Below are positions 51,198 to 59,209 of a DNA stretch of 64,000 nt, piece by piece; positions within the stretch are counted from its first letter, which is position 1; each line of letters starts with the position of its first letter. The stretch comes from GCA-2733415 sp964276095 (GTDB lineage: Bacteria > Bacteroidota > Bacteroidia > Flavobacteriales > Flavobacteriaceae), in NCBI GenBank assembly GCA_964276095.1, contig CAXYDR010000003.1, positions 1 through 64,000 of the forward strand, read 5' to 3'. The translations under genes and the position numbers were made by a program. The notes under the pieces are model-generated. The model saw only the letters and a list, made by a program, of their open reading frames with translations. It made no database searches and was not told the DNA's origin.

Positions 51198-53894
51198 CTA
51201 TTTTCTAATTCTTTTCTTAAAAAACACTCCTGCCGCTATTACTAATACTAACAGGATTGATAATAAAATCCAATTCATTTTACTTCCTATAGGAACTATA
51301 CCGGAGTCACCAATTAACACAAAAGAACTCCAATAATAAGGTGAGGCCATTGACCCCTCATTTGATGATAAATAGGCTAATTTTGATTCGTGTAGGGCTT
51401 TTGATTTTGTCTCTCCATTCTTTAAATTTGTATAAAAAGAATACATTATTTCTTGAGTAGTTTTATCGTTAATATTCCACAAGGTAGAAACAACACTATT
51501 TGTTCCTGAAAAGAAAAACCCTCTTGCCAAACTCATAACTCCTTCACCTGACTTTAACTCACCTTGAGATGTTTTACATGCACTAAGTACTACCAAATCT
51601 GCTTGATTTTGAGTAGCGTAAATTTCATTTAAATTTACTTTCTCATCATTAAAAGCCAACCATGGCTTTTCTGTATTGCTAGATCCTGAATGTGTTGCTA
51701 GATGTACTATTTTATAATTCTCAAAATTTGTTTTAAAATTTAATTTTGATGCTTGCTCATTTATAAAAATTTTCTCAGAAAAAATTGAATTAATACTTGT
51801 TACTTCGTTTATAGAGTTAGGCAATATCGCTAGGGATTTATCTTGAAATTTCTCAGGCGCAAATCCTAAAAAAGTATGCTCAGGATTTCTAACCTTTTTA
51901 TTATTGGACAATAAGTATGAAAAAGAATAAACATAATTAATCTCATTGTTTTTAATTAAATATGAATTCTGATTTTTTACATTACTAATCAATGCTTCAA
52001 AAGGAATGTTTTGAATTATCCCATCGGCTGCAATAGTTAATTTCTTTCCTTTAAGTTTCTCAAAAATATTATTCGGAATTAACTTTTTAAAAATTGAATT
52101 CGCATTTTTAACATATCCATCAACCTCTGTTTGTGTATTGAATGGTTGCTGTAATTGCTCAGTTAAAACAATAATTTCTTTTTGTAAGGTCACCCCATCA
52201 TCTATGTGAAATAAAGTAGTACTCTCATGAGTAATTGCTAAACCGTATGCTTTACTTTCATTTATTATAAACTGCAGTGTTGCGGAATTTTTATTAATAA
52301 AATTCTCTTTATGATCATCAAAGCTTAAAACAGGTAGCGATTTTCTTAATTTTGAGTAAGCTGGATAATTTATTGCTAATGAATCTTTAAACTGCTCATA
52401 GCTTCTTTTCAATTCAAATATCACGTCTGCTTTATTACTTACAGTAGCTTCCTCTGCCTCAATAATTTTTTGCTTGAACAGAAAATCACGTTCAATTAAT
52501 TGTTCTGGTAAATTACTCAATACTTTAGCTTGCTGATCATTCAATTCCTCTAAAAGTAATAAAGCTTTATTTTTTTCCATGAAAAAATAAACACTTTCCA
52601 TATCATTTAGTAAATAAGAAACCTCCACAGCTTTCATATAAAGACTTGCTCCTTTTTCTCTCCAAAATAATTTTGAGATTTTTTCAGTACTATCAAATCT
52701 AATTACATCTAATAACTGGTCTGCTAATTTATAATCTATTAGAGCTTTATTTAAATATTCATTTTTATCCTCGTTATCAAATCGGTCTTTCCAATACCTT
52801 GCTTTTTGATGTATAAAATCAAATAGCAATAATTTATTTGGTTTTATAGACAATTCGTCTATTGTTGGATTTATATACGTATCAGCTTCCTCATCAAAAA
52901 CCAATATCTGAATTACTTTTTCAAAATAATTTTTAGCTTTATCAAACTCTTTTAATTTCAAATAATATGCTCCAAAAGTACTATATGCTAATGATTTAGA
53001 ATCTTTATTATCACCTGCAAACAACAAACTTTTTTGCAATGCTAGTTTCGCCTTTTCTAATGAGGAATCATATAAATATAAATCACCTATATTATTATTA
53101 AGTAATGATATAGCTGCAGAATCTTTTAATGCCTCATTAATGACTAATGATTTAGAATAATGATGTAAGGCTTTCTTTTTTTGATTAATCCGTTCATATA
53201 CTATCCCTAACCTTAAATTTATTATTGCTTCATCTTTTTTAACTATTTGAGTATAGCTACCAATTGAGTCCGCTTTAACTAAATAGTATATAATCTCTTT
53301 ACTTTTTAACTTATACCCCATTGATGCGTACATTCCTGACATCCGCATATAATTCCTATATAGTTTTTTATATTCCTTATTTTCTATATAATAGTTAGTA
53401 GTCTTTTTAAAGAAGCTTTTACTTTTTTCAAAATCACCAATTTTTGAATATAACATTATTAATTCTGAATACGCTTTCATCCTTAATCTATCCTCTTTTG
53501 GCAAATCAATTAACTCATTAAATGCATTAATTGACTTATAAAATTTGCCACTTCTACTATGGTAAAGCCCAAGATTATACAAACTTTGTTTTAGAGATTT
53601 TAAATCGTTTTCTTGATTCTTTCTTCTTAATTCAATCGCTTTTTTTAGGTAAAAGAAACTTTTTTTATGCTTGTTTTTTTTATGTAAAAACTTAGCAAAC
53701 GAATGATAAACATAGGACTCATCAGAAATTGACAAACCTCTAAATTGAATAATAGAATCTATACCACGCTGAGCCTGTTCGTAAGAGTTGTTTAAATTTA
53801 AAATAGAAGCACAAACATCTTTATTCAGCTCTTGCGAAAATAGATTTGCACAAAAAATGAGGACACAAAAAAAAAGTTTTTTTTGTAAAATCAA
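51198..53894 (-). CDS. Exported, membrane-anchored TPR-CHAT (caspase-like) protein
   Basis: 898 residues. A signal peptide (MILQKKLFFCVLIFCANLFS) precedes ~430 residues of TPR repeats, a helical linker, and a CHAT domain (~560-865). The caspase-type dyad is present: His ~735 in VHLATHSGSS and Cys ~773 in VVLSACKTSQGE, followed by MSLARGFFFSGTNSVVSTLW and YYWSSFVLIG. A C-terminal membrane helix (WILLSILLVLVIAAGVFF) and basic tail KKRIRK anchor it, so the TPR and CHAT parts should face the periplasm. CHAT domains are cysteine proteases in several systems, with TPRs choosing the target. It is 83 nt downstream of the repeat lipoprotein gene on the same strand. Confidence 0.9.
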   Translation of the reverse strand: MILQKKLFFCVLIFCANLFSQELNKDVCASILNLNNSYEQAQRGIDSIIQFRGLSISDESYVYHSFAKFLHKKNKHKKSFFYLKKAIELRRKNQENDLKSLKQSLYNLGLYHSRSGKFYKSINAFNELIDLPKEDRLRMKAYSELIMLYSKIGDFEKSKSFFKKTTNYYIENKEYKKLYRNYMRMSGMYASMGYKLKSKEIIYYLVKADSIGSYTQIVKKDEAIINLRLGIVYERINQKKKALHHYSKSLVINEALKDSAAISLLNNNIGDLYLYDSSLEKAKLALQKSLLFAGDNKDSKSLAYSTFGAYYLKLKEFDKAKNYFEKVIQILVFDEEADTYINPTIDELSIKPNKLLLFDFIHQKARYWKDRFDNEDKNEYLNKALIDYKLADQLLDVIRFDSTEKISKLFWREKGASLYMKAVEVSYLLNDMESVYFFMEKNKALLLLEELNDQQAKVLSNLPEQLIERDFLFKQKIIEAEEATVSNKADVIFELKRSYEQFKDSLAINYPAYSKLRKSLPVLSFDDHKENFINKNSATLQFIINESKAYGLAITHESTTLFHIDDGVTLQKEIIVLTEQLQQPFNTQTEVDGYVKNANSIFKKLIPNNIFEKLKGKKLTIAADGIIQNIPFEALISNVKNQNSYLIKNNEINYVYSFSYLLSNNKKVRNPEHTFLGFAPEKFQDKSLAILPNSINEVTSINSIFSEKIFINEQASKLNFKTNFENYKIVHLATHSGSSNTEKPWLAFNDEKVNLNEIYATQNQADLVVLSACKTSQGELKSGEGVMSLARGFFFSGTNSVVSTLWNINDKTTQEIMYSFYTNLKNGETKSKALHESKLAYLSSNEGSMASPYYWSSFVLIGDSGIVPIGSKMNWILLSILLVLVIAAGVFFKKRIRK

Positions 53895-53977
53895 TTGATT
53901 TAAATTTAAGTTAGTTCTCTCAAATTTAAGCTTTATTATTTAAAAGAACAACTATAAAACTGCATCAAATACCTTAA

Positions 53978-54889
53978 TTACTCTTCGTCCCCTGTAGTTG
54001 ATTCATCTCCAACAGTATCTGATTTTCTTTCTTCATCTCCTGTAGTTGACTCATCTCCTACTGTATCTCCACCTTTTTCTTCATCTCCTGTAGTTGACTC
54101 ATCTCCTACTGTATCTCCACCTTTTTCTTCATCTCCTGTAGTTGACTCATCCCCTACTGTATCTCCACCTTTTTCTTCATCTCCTGTAGTTGACTCATCT
54201 CCTACTGTATCTCCACCTTTTTCTTCATCTCCTGTAGTTGACTCATCCCCTACTGTATCTCCACCTTTTTCTTCATCTCCTGTAGTTGACTCATCTCCTA
54301 CTGTATCTCCACCTTTTTCTTCATCTCCTGTAGTTGACTCATCCCCTACTGTATCTCCACCTTTTTCTTCATCTCCTGTAGTTGACTCATCCCCTACTGT
54401 ATCTCCACCTTTTTCCTCATCTCCAGTTGTTGACTCATCTCCTTTTGTATCTCCACCTTTTTCCTCATCTCCAGTTGTTGACTCATCTCCTTTTGTATCT
54501 CCACCTTTTTCCTCATCTCCTGTAGTTGACTCATCTCCTACTGTATCTCCATCTTTTTCTTCATCCCCTGTAGTTGACTCATCCCCTTTTATATCTCCAC
54601 CTTTTTCCTCATCTCCAGTTGTTGACTCATCTCCTTTTGTATCTCCACCTTTTTCCTCATCTCCAGTAGTTGACTCATCTCCTTTTGTATCTCCACCTTT
54701 TTCCTCATCTCCAGTTGTTGACTCATCTCCTTTTGTATCTCCACCTTTTTCCTCATCTCCAGTTGTTGACTCATCTCCTTTTGTATCTCCACCTTTTTCC
54801 TCATCTCCTGTAGTTGACTCATCTCCTACTGTATCTCCATCTTTTTCTTCATCCCCTGTAGTTGACTCATCCCCTACTGTATCTTCATC
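53978..54889 (-). repeat. 19 tandem 48-bp coding repeats
   Basis: The repeats occur in two DNA subtypes arranged in blocks: eight GGDTV units near the 3' end (codon pattern TCTTCATCTCCTGTAGTT on the plus strand) and two blocks of GGDTK units (CCTCATCTCCAGTTGTT), plus single DGDTV, GGDIK and RKSDTV variants. Block structure indicates expansion by unequal crossing over or slippage. All units keep the frame. Confidence 0.95.
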
Positions 54890-55237
54890 TTTCTCATCGT
54901 CTGAGTTGAATTCCCCTTTTACTACGTCAACAACTAAAACTCCATCAACAAACATCAAATATTCTTCTAAATAGCTAATATCCTCATTGTTATACATTAC
55001 CCAAATGATTTTATTACTATCTTGTGTAAATGTTTTTTGTACCCTTAACTCTGTTTTTAACTCATCCAACTTCTTAATTTCTGTATTAGAATTATAAGTG
55101 ATCGTTGCTGTTTTATAGCTGTTTTCAGAAACACTGTTTTCTTGTTCAATGATATTATCATAACTATCATTATCAATAGTACAGCTTGTGAAAGTAGATA
55201 AAACTAATAATGCGAATAATTGAATAAAATTTTTCAT
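53978..55237 (-). CDS. Lipoprotein with 19 acidic 16-residue repeats
   Basis: 419 residues from the ATG at 55237 (MKNFIQLFALLVLSTFTSC, lipid Cys at 19); the frame is open further upstream but runs through the promoter. Residues ~20-115 form a unique domain (ELRVQKTFTQDSNKIIWVMY, YLEEYLMFVDGVLVVDVV). From ~116 to the last residue come 19 uninterrupted repeats of GDTVGDESTTGDEEKG type (48 bp each), very rich in Asp, Glu, Gly and Thr. No sorting domain follows, since the stop codon ends a repeat. Such a chain would be a disordered, highly charged, perhaps metal-binding surface tail. No family is recognised. It is divergent from the sigma factor gene and lies before the CHAT gene. Confidence 0.8.
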   Translation of the reverse strand: MKNFIQLFALLVLSTFTSCTIDNDSYDNIIEQENSVSENSYKTATITYNSNTEIKKLDELKTELRVQKTFTQDSNKIIWVMYNNEDISYLEEYLMFVDGVLVVDVVKGEFNSDDEKDEDTVGDESTTGDEEKDGDTVGDESTTGDEEKGGDTKGDESTTGDEEKGGDTKGDESTTGDEEKGGDTKGDESTTGDEEKGGDTKGDESTTGDEEKGGDIKGDESTTGDEEKDGDTVGDESTTGDEEKGGDTKGDESTTGDEEKGGDTKGDESTTGDEEKGGDTVGDESTTGDEEKGGDTVGDESTTGDEEKGGDTVGDESTTGDEEKGGDTVGDESTTGDEEKGGDTVGDESTTGDEEKGGDTVGDESTTGDEEKGGDTVGDESTTGDEEKGGDTVGDESTTGDEERKSDTVGDESTTGDEE

Positions 55238-55289
55238 GTTTTTTTGGTTTTTTTGGATTAAAAAAAAAGAGACACAATAATCGAGTCCC

Positions 55290-55325
55290 CACTTTATAGT
55301 TCCTATAAAGTGAAAAACGTTACCC
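55290..55325 (-). promoter_or_regulatory. Candidate alternative-sigma promoter of the lipoprotein-CHAT unit
   Basis: Minus strand: GGGTAAC (55325-55319), 24 nt, AAGTG (55294-55290), with GGAA 10 nt before AAGTG. The same elements at the same spacing precede the membrane TPR gene at 56041. The stretch also forms an inverted repeat (CACTTTATAG-TTC-CTATAAAGTG, 55290-55312). No TANNTTTG box is seen. A start near 55285 would give a ~50-nt leader. Confidence 0.55.
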
Positions 55326-55405
55326 ATATATTTTTTTATTTATTTACCCTTTTTTTAAAAAAAATATTTAGCTTTACTGTAATCCACTCTATTATTATGA
55401 TTGTT

Positions 55406-55975
55406 ATGACCAAACAAAAGAATCTATTCAACGCCTTAATAACAGGCGACTCTAAAGGTATCTTAGAAATTTACGAATTAGTATTTCCTTCAATCAGGAA
55501 ACACATTAGAAATAATAGTGGTAATCAAGAAGATGCAGAGGATATATTTCAAAGAGCTCTTTTACACGTTACTACAAAAGCCAAAGTAAAAAACTACGAA
55601 CCTGTAGAAAATTTTGAATGGTACCTTTATGGAATTTGTAAAAATCTTTGGTTGAAAGAATTAAGTTTTAGAAAAAAATGGAGCACTACAGCAGAAATAA
55701 AAGAGTTTACTGATGAAAGCTATGCCAAATTAATGGCTTTAGAAATTCTTGAAAATGATCGTAAAGAGGTTTATTTAAGAAATTTTAACCTACTGTCAGA
55801 TAATTGCAAAAAAGTACTCTCCTTATTCCTAAAAAAGAGAAAGCAAAAAGAAATTGCTGAAGAACTTGGATACAGTTCTGAAACAGTTGTTAGACAACGA
55901 GTATTTAAATGTAAAAGTAAATTGACTAAAATTATTCAAAAAGACGCTTCCTACAAAAGACTAAAAAGCCTTTAA
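55406..55975 (+). CDS. ECF-like sigma-70 family RNA polymerase sigma factor
   Basis: 189 residues from the ATG at 55406 (MTKQKNLFNALITGDSKGI); an ATG at 55397 is possible, while the frame upstream to 55310 overlaps the divergent promoter. Region 2: GNQEDAEDIFQRALLHVTTK and ENFEWYLYGICKNLWLKE. Region 4 helix-turn-helix: SDNCKKVLSLFLKKRKQKEI, AEELGYSSETVVRQRVFKCK. There is no region 1 or 3, as in ECF sigma factors. It is followed by a membrane TPR protein that has an anti-sigma-like N-terminus, and is divergent from the lipoprotein-CHAT unit. A weak -7 box, TAGCTTTA, lies at 55369-55376. Confidence 0.9.
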   Translation: MTKQKNLFNALITGDSKGILEIYELVFPSIRKHIRNNSGNQEDAEDIFQRALLHVTTKAKVKNYEPVENFEWYLYGICKNLWLKELSFRKKWSTTAEIKEFTDESYAKLMALEILENDRKEVYLRNFNLLSDNCKKVLSLFLKKRKQKEIAEELGYSSETVVRQRVFKCKSKLTKIIQKDASYKRLKSL

Positions 55976-56040
55976 AAACGCTTGTTATCTCAACTTATAA
56001 TTTATGAATTAAAAATAATTTAAAAATAAAAATAAAAAAT

Positions 56041-56076
56041 GGGTAACATAAATACAAAAAAGGGAATATATAAGTG
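56041..56076 (+). promoter_or_regulatory. Candidate alternative-sigma promoter of the membrane TPR gene
   Basis: GGGTAAC (56041-56047), 24 nt, AAGTG (56072-56076), with GGGAA 10 nt before AAGTG, matching the element upstream of the lipoprotein gene. It lies 59 nt upstream of the ATG at 56135. It would let the neighbouring sigma factor control its own regulator. Confidence 0.55.
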
Positions 56077-56134
56077 AATACTAACCTACAATACAAGTAT
56101 TCAAACTATTAACCTTTTAAATTATAAAATTATT

Positions 56135-56932
56135 ATGAATGATTACACTAACGACCAAACGATTGATGATTACCTAAACAGCAGATTATCAAGAGAGAAT
56201 TTAATTGCATTTGAAAAGCAATTATTTACTGATCATGATTTAGCTGAAGAAGTTAAAATAAGCAAAAACTTATTTGCACTTCATGGAACTGAATCTTGGG
56301 AAGACATTAACGTACTTAATGAGGATGGTATTGCTTACCAAGAATACTTATTAAGTGACGATGCAAAAAAAATAAAATTAGCAATTAACAATGCAAGCAA
56401 AAAATATAACCGTAAGTCAATTACCTCAACAAAACGTTACCGTTGGTACAGTATTGCTGCTAGTTTAGTGTTATTAATAGCTTTTAGTTATACTTTTACA
56501 GGTAATCAAAATACTCCAGAAAACTTGTATGCAGATTATAGTAACTTATCGGAATTACCATCATTAACCCAAAGAAGCGACGCTGATAAGTTACTATCTG
56601 AAGCAGAAAAATTATTTTTAAACGAAGAATATGTTGGAGCTGTTAGATCACTTGAGCTGTACAATGAAAAATACAACTCTCAATCTGCAAATACACTTTT
56701 ATACAAAGGAATGTGTTATTTAGAATTAAAGGAGTATTCAAAAGCTGAGCAAATATTTAACTCACTACAAAACAGTGACACTTTAGATAAAAACAAAGCT
56801 TATTGGTATTTAGCTCTAACTTCATTAAAACAAGAAGATATTACGAGTACTAGAAAGACATTGCAATTAATTATAGCTAACTCATATTACAATCATCAAA
56901 AAGCTAAACAATTATTAGCTAAACTAAACTAA
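56135..56932 (+). CDS. Single-span membrane TPR protein, probable anti-sigma factor
   Basis: 265 residues. The N-terminal ~100 residues face the cytoplasm and resemble Bacteroidetes anti-sigma N-termini (TIDDYLNSRLSRENLIAFEK, QLFTDHDLAEEVKISKN). One membrane helix at ~104-122 (WYSIAASLVLLIAFSYTF) is followed by TPR repeats outside the membrane (~140-265: AEKLFLNEEYVGAVRSLELY, LYKGMCYLELKEYSKAEQIF). This topology suits an anti-sigma factor that holds the adjacent sigma and is released by a periplasmic signal. It is placed after the sigma gene with its own GGGTAAC promoter and ends at a terminator. The anti-sigma role is inferred. Confidence 0.75.
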   Translation: MNDYTNDQTIDDYLNSRLSRENLIAFEKQLFTDHDLAEEVKISKNLFALHGTESWEDINVLNEDGIAYQEYLLSDDAKKIKLAINNASKKYNRKSITSTKRYRWYSIAASLVLLIAFSYTFTGNQNTPENLYADYSNLSELPSLTQRSDADKLLSEAEKLFLNEEYVGAVRSLELYNEKYNSQSANTLLYKGMCYLELKEYSKAEQIFNSLQNSDTLDKNKAYWYLALTSLKQEDITSTRKTLQLIIANSYYNHQKAKQLLAKLN

Positions 56933-56956
56933 ACCCCAATAGTTTAAGTTTATACA

Positions 56957-56994
56957 AAGTACATTTCTTTTTAAAAGGAAATGTGCTTTTTTTT
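56957..56994 (+). terminator. Terminator of the sigma / membrane TPR unit
   Basis: AAGTACATTTC pairs with GAAATGTGCTT (one G-T pair) and is followed by eight T, about 25 nt after the stop codon. The remaining ~190 bp to the next terminator hold no gene I can see. Confidence 0.8.
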
Positions 56995-57182
56995 ATTACA
57001 GTCTTTAAGATTAGTACTATAAACGATATTAAGGGAATTGACATAAGAAAACTTATATATTAGACAAAACACTCCCTATACAAATAACTCAAGTATAACA
57101 AAACAAGTACCTAACCGTATAAACCTTATTAAAGGTTGTGCTCGTGTTAATTTTGTAAAACCACTAAAACCTTTACACAAAT

Positions 57183-57213
57183 AAAAAAGAGGAGCTTTAA
57201 GCTCCTCTTTTTT
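57183..57213 (-). terminator. Terminator of the recQ-pabB-tilS-dsbD run
   Basis: A 15-bp stem (AAAAAAGAGGAGCTT, one-base loop, complement) 19 nt after the DsbD-like stop codon, with A/T tracts on both sides, so it may act on both strands. Confidence 0.9.
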
Positions 57214-57232
57214 ATTATATATATTTAATGTC

Positions 57233-59209
57233 TTACTGTTTTTTATATTTATCAATACCCGACTTCAACCAAACTTCATATTCATCAGCATCAGGAGTAT
57301 ACCCTATAGGATCAGATATGTTTTCTCCGTCGTTATTTAAGATCACATAATAAGGCTGAGCATTCGTTTTGTACTTTTCCATTTGAAAATCACTCCACTT
57401 GTTCCCTATTGTTTTTACCTTCTTACCAGTAGTTTTTGATACATATTGCTCATTCTTTGGCAAAGCCTTCCTATAATCTACATATAATGAAATTAATACT
57501 ACATCATTTTGTAGTTTTTGAAGTATTTTATTTTCAGACCAGACTTTTTCCTCCATTTTTCGGCAATTTACACAAGCTTTACCTGTAAAGTCTAAAAACA
57601 CTGGTTTCCCAACTTTTTTAGCATATGCCATACCGGTATCATAATCTGTAAAAGCAATAATATCATGTGGGCCATATTCGGCACCTTCTGGTAAATTCTC
57701 ATTAGAAGAAACTCCTCCTCCTAATTTTGTAAACCCAACCCCATATGGTGATTCACTATAATTTTGTGGTGGCGGAAAACCACTTATTAATTTTAATGGC
57801 GCTCCCCACAACCCAGGGATTAAATATATTACAAAAGTAAAAGTCAACAAGCCTAAAAACAGTCTCCCTACCGATATATGTTTTAAAGGAGAATCATGTG
57901 GCAATTGGATTTTACCAAATAAATAGAATCCTAAAGCTCCAAATACAGCAATCCAAATTGCTAAAAATGTTTCACGTTCTAGCCAATGAAGATCTAACAC
58001 TAAATCAGCATTTGACAAGAATTTAAACGCTAGAGCTAACTCTAAAAACCCTAAAACAACTTTTACAGTATTTAACCAACCACCAGATTTTGGCAAAGAA
58101 TTTAACCAACCTGGAAACATTGCAAACAATGTAAAAGGAAGTGCTATAGCGGAAGAAAAACCTAACATACTAATTATTGGTGCAATGCCACCTTTTCCAG
58201 CCGCAGCTACCAACGCTGTTCCTACTATTGGTCCAGTACAAGAAAACGATATAATAGCCAAAGCTAAAGCCATGAAAAAGATACCAATCATTCCGCCTCT
58301 GTCAGCCTGCCTGTCTACTTTATTTGCCCATGAGTTTGGTAACATAATTTCAAATGCACCCAGAAACGAAGCAGCAAATACTATTAAAATAAAGAAAAAT
58401 ATAACATTAAACCATGGATTTGTAGATAACGCATTTAATGCATCAGCTCCAAAAACTGCAGTTACAACAGTTCCTAATAATACATATAGTGCTATAATAG
58501 CTAATCCGTAAATAATTGCATTTTTAACTCCAGCAGCTTTTGTTTTACTTTGTTTAGTAAAGAAACTTACCGTCATAGGTATCATTGGAAATACACAAGG
58601 TGTAAACAATGCTGCTAAACCTCCTAGAAAACTAAGAATAAATAAACTCAATAAACCTTTATCTTTTTTACTCGATTTAGTTGTAGATTTCTTAACCTCA
58701 GCTTTCTTATTTACATGATCTTCATTACCAAATTTAGTAGTTCCTAAAGCTACTGCCTTATCTAAATGAAATGTAAATGTTTCATTTAATAAAATACAAG
58801 CATCCTTACAAACTTGTCCAAAAACAGAAACCTCTAAAGTGTTTACTTTTTTAAGTACTTTTATTTTTTGCTTTAAAACAGCTTCTTTTTCAAAGAAAGT
58901 TTCAGTCACCTCAAAAGTTTCATTATATGCTTTATGAACAGTGCTCTCTAGAGCCTTTCCTTCAAACGTAAATAACGAATCAGCTTGTTCACTTTCAATC
59001 TCTAGTTTCCCTGAACCATTTTCGTCAGAAAACTGAGAATACATGTGCCATTTTTTCTCAATTTTAGCTTCAAAAACTAAATAAAATTCATCTTCATTTA
59101 TCTTTTCAACAGAAGTTTTCCAAGTTACGGGCTCTTGAAATCCAAATTGCGCATAAGTAGTTCCTATAAAAAGGATACTCAATAATAATGCGCTTAAAAA
59201 ATTCTTCAT
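57233..59209 (-). CDS. DsbD-type thiol:disulfide interchange protein
   Basis: 658 residues, inner membrane. After a signal peptide (ends IGTTYAQ) comes a periplasmic DsbD-alpha-like domain (~22-160, with the redox pair in QVCKDACILLNETF). A ~8-helix CcdA/DsbD core follows (~185-480), with Cys in FTPCVFPMIPMTVSFF and SFSCTGPIVGTAL. The C-terminal thioredoxin domain (~530-658) has active site KACVNCRKMEEKVW. It carries electrons from cytoplasmic thioredoxin to periplasmic proteins such as TlpA-like partners. The start abuts the tilS stop with no gap, so it is coupled to tilS. Confidence 0.92.
   Translation of the reverse strand: MKNFLSALLLSILFIGTTYAQFGFQEPVTWKTSVEKINEDEFYLVFEAKIEKKWHMYSQFSDENGSGKLEIESEQADSLFTFEGKALESTVHKAYNETFEVTETFFEKEAVLKQKIKVLKKVNTLEVSVFGQVCKDACILLNETFTFHLDKAVALGTTKFGNEDHVNKKAEVKKSTTKSSKKDKGLLSLFILSFLGGLAALFTPCVFPMIPMTVSFFTKQSKTKAAGVKNAIIYGLAIIALYVLLGTVVTAVFGADALNALSTNPWFNVIFFFILIVFAASFLGAFEIMLPNSWANKVDRQADRGGMIGIFFMALALAIISFSCTGPIVGTALVAAAGKGGIAPIISMLGFSSAIALPFTLFAMFPGWLNSLPKSGGWLNTVKVVLGFLELALAFKFLSNADLVLDLHWLERETFLAIWIAVFGALGFYLFGKIQLPHDSPLKHISVGRLFLGLLTFTFVIYLIPGLWGAPLKLISGFPPPQNYSESPYGVGFTKLGGGVSSNENLPEGAEYGPHDIIAFTDYDTGMAYAKKVGKPVFLDFTGKACVNCRKMEEKVWSENKILQKLQNDVVLISLYVDYRKALPKNEQYVSKTTGKKVKTIGNKWSDFQMEKYKTNAQPYYVILNNDGENISDPIGYTPDADEYEVWLKSGIDKYKKQ

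Noticed and set aside
54589..54822. Second minus-strand frame inside the repeat array (SQQLEMRKKVEIQKEM type)
   Set aside because: It is the alternate frame of the tandem repeats and ends where the repeat subtype changes.
53978..54889. Regular 48-bp repeats as a CRISPR array
   Set aside because: There are no unique spacers, the repeats are contiguous and keep a coding frame, and no cas genes are near.
55290..55312. Hairpin CACTTTATAG-TTC-CTATAAAGTG as a terminator
   Set aside because: No gene ends there and no T tract follows. It overlaps the GGGTAAC promoter element, so a regulatory role is more likely.
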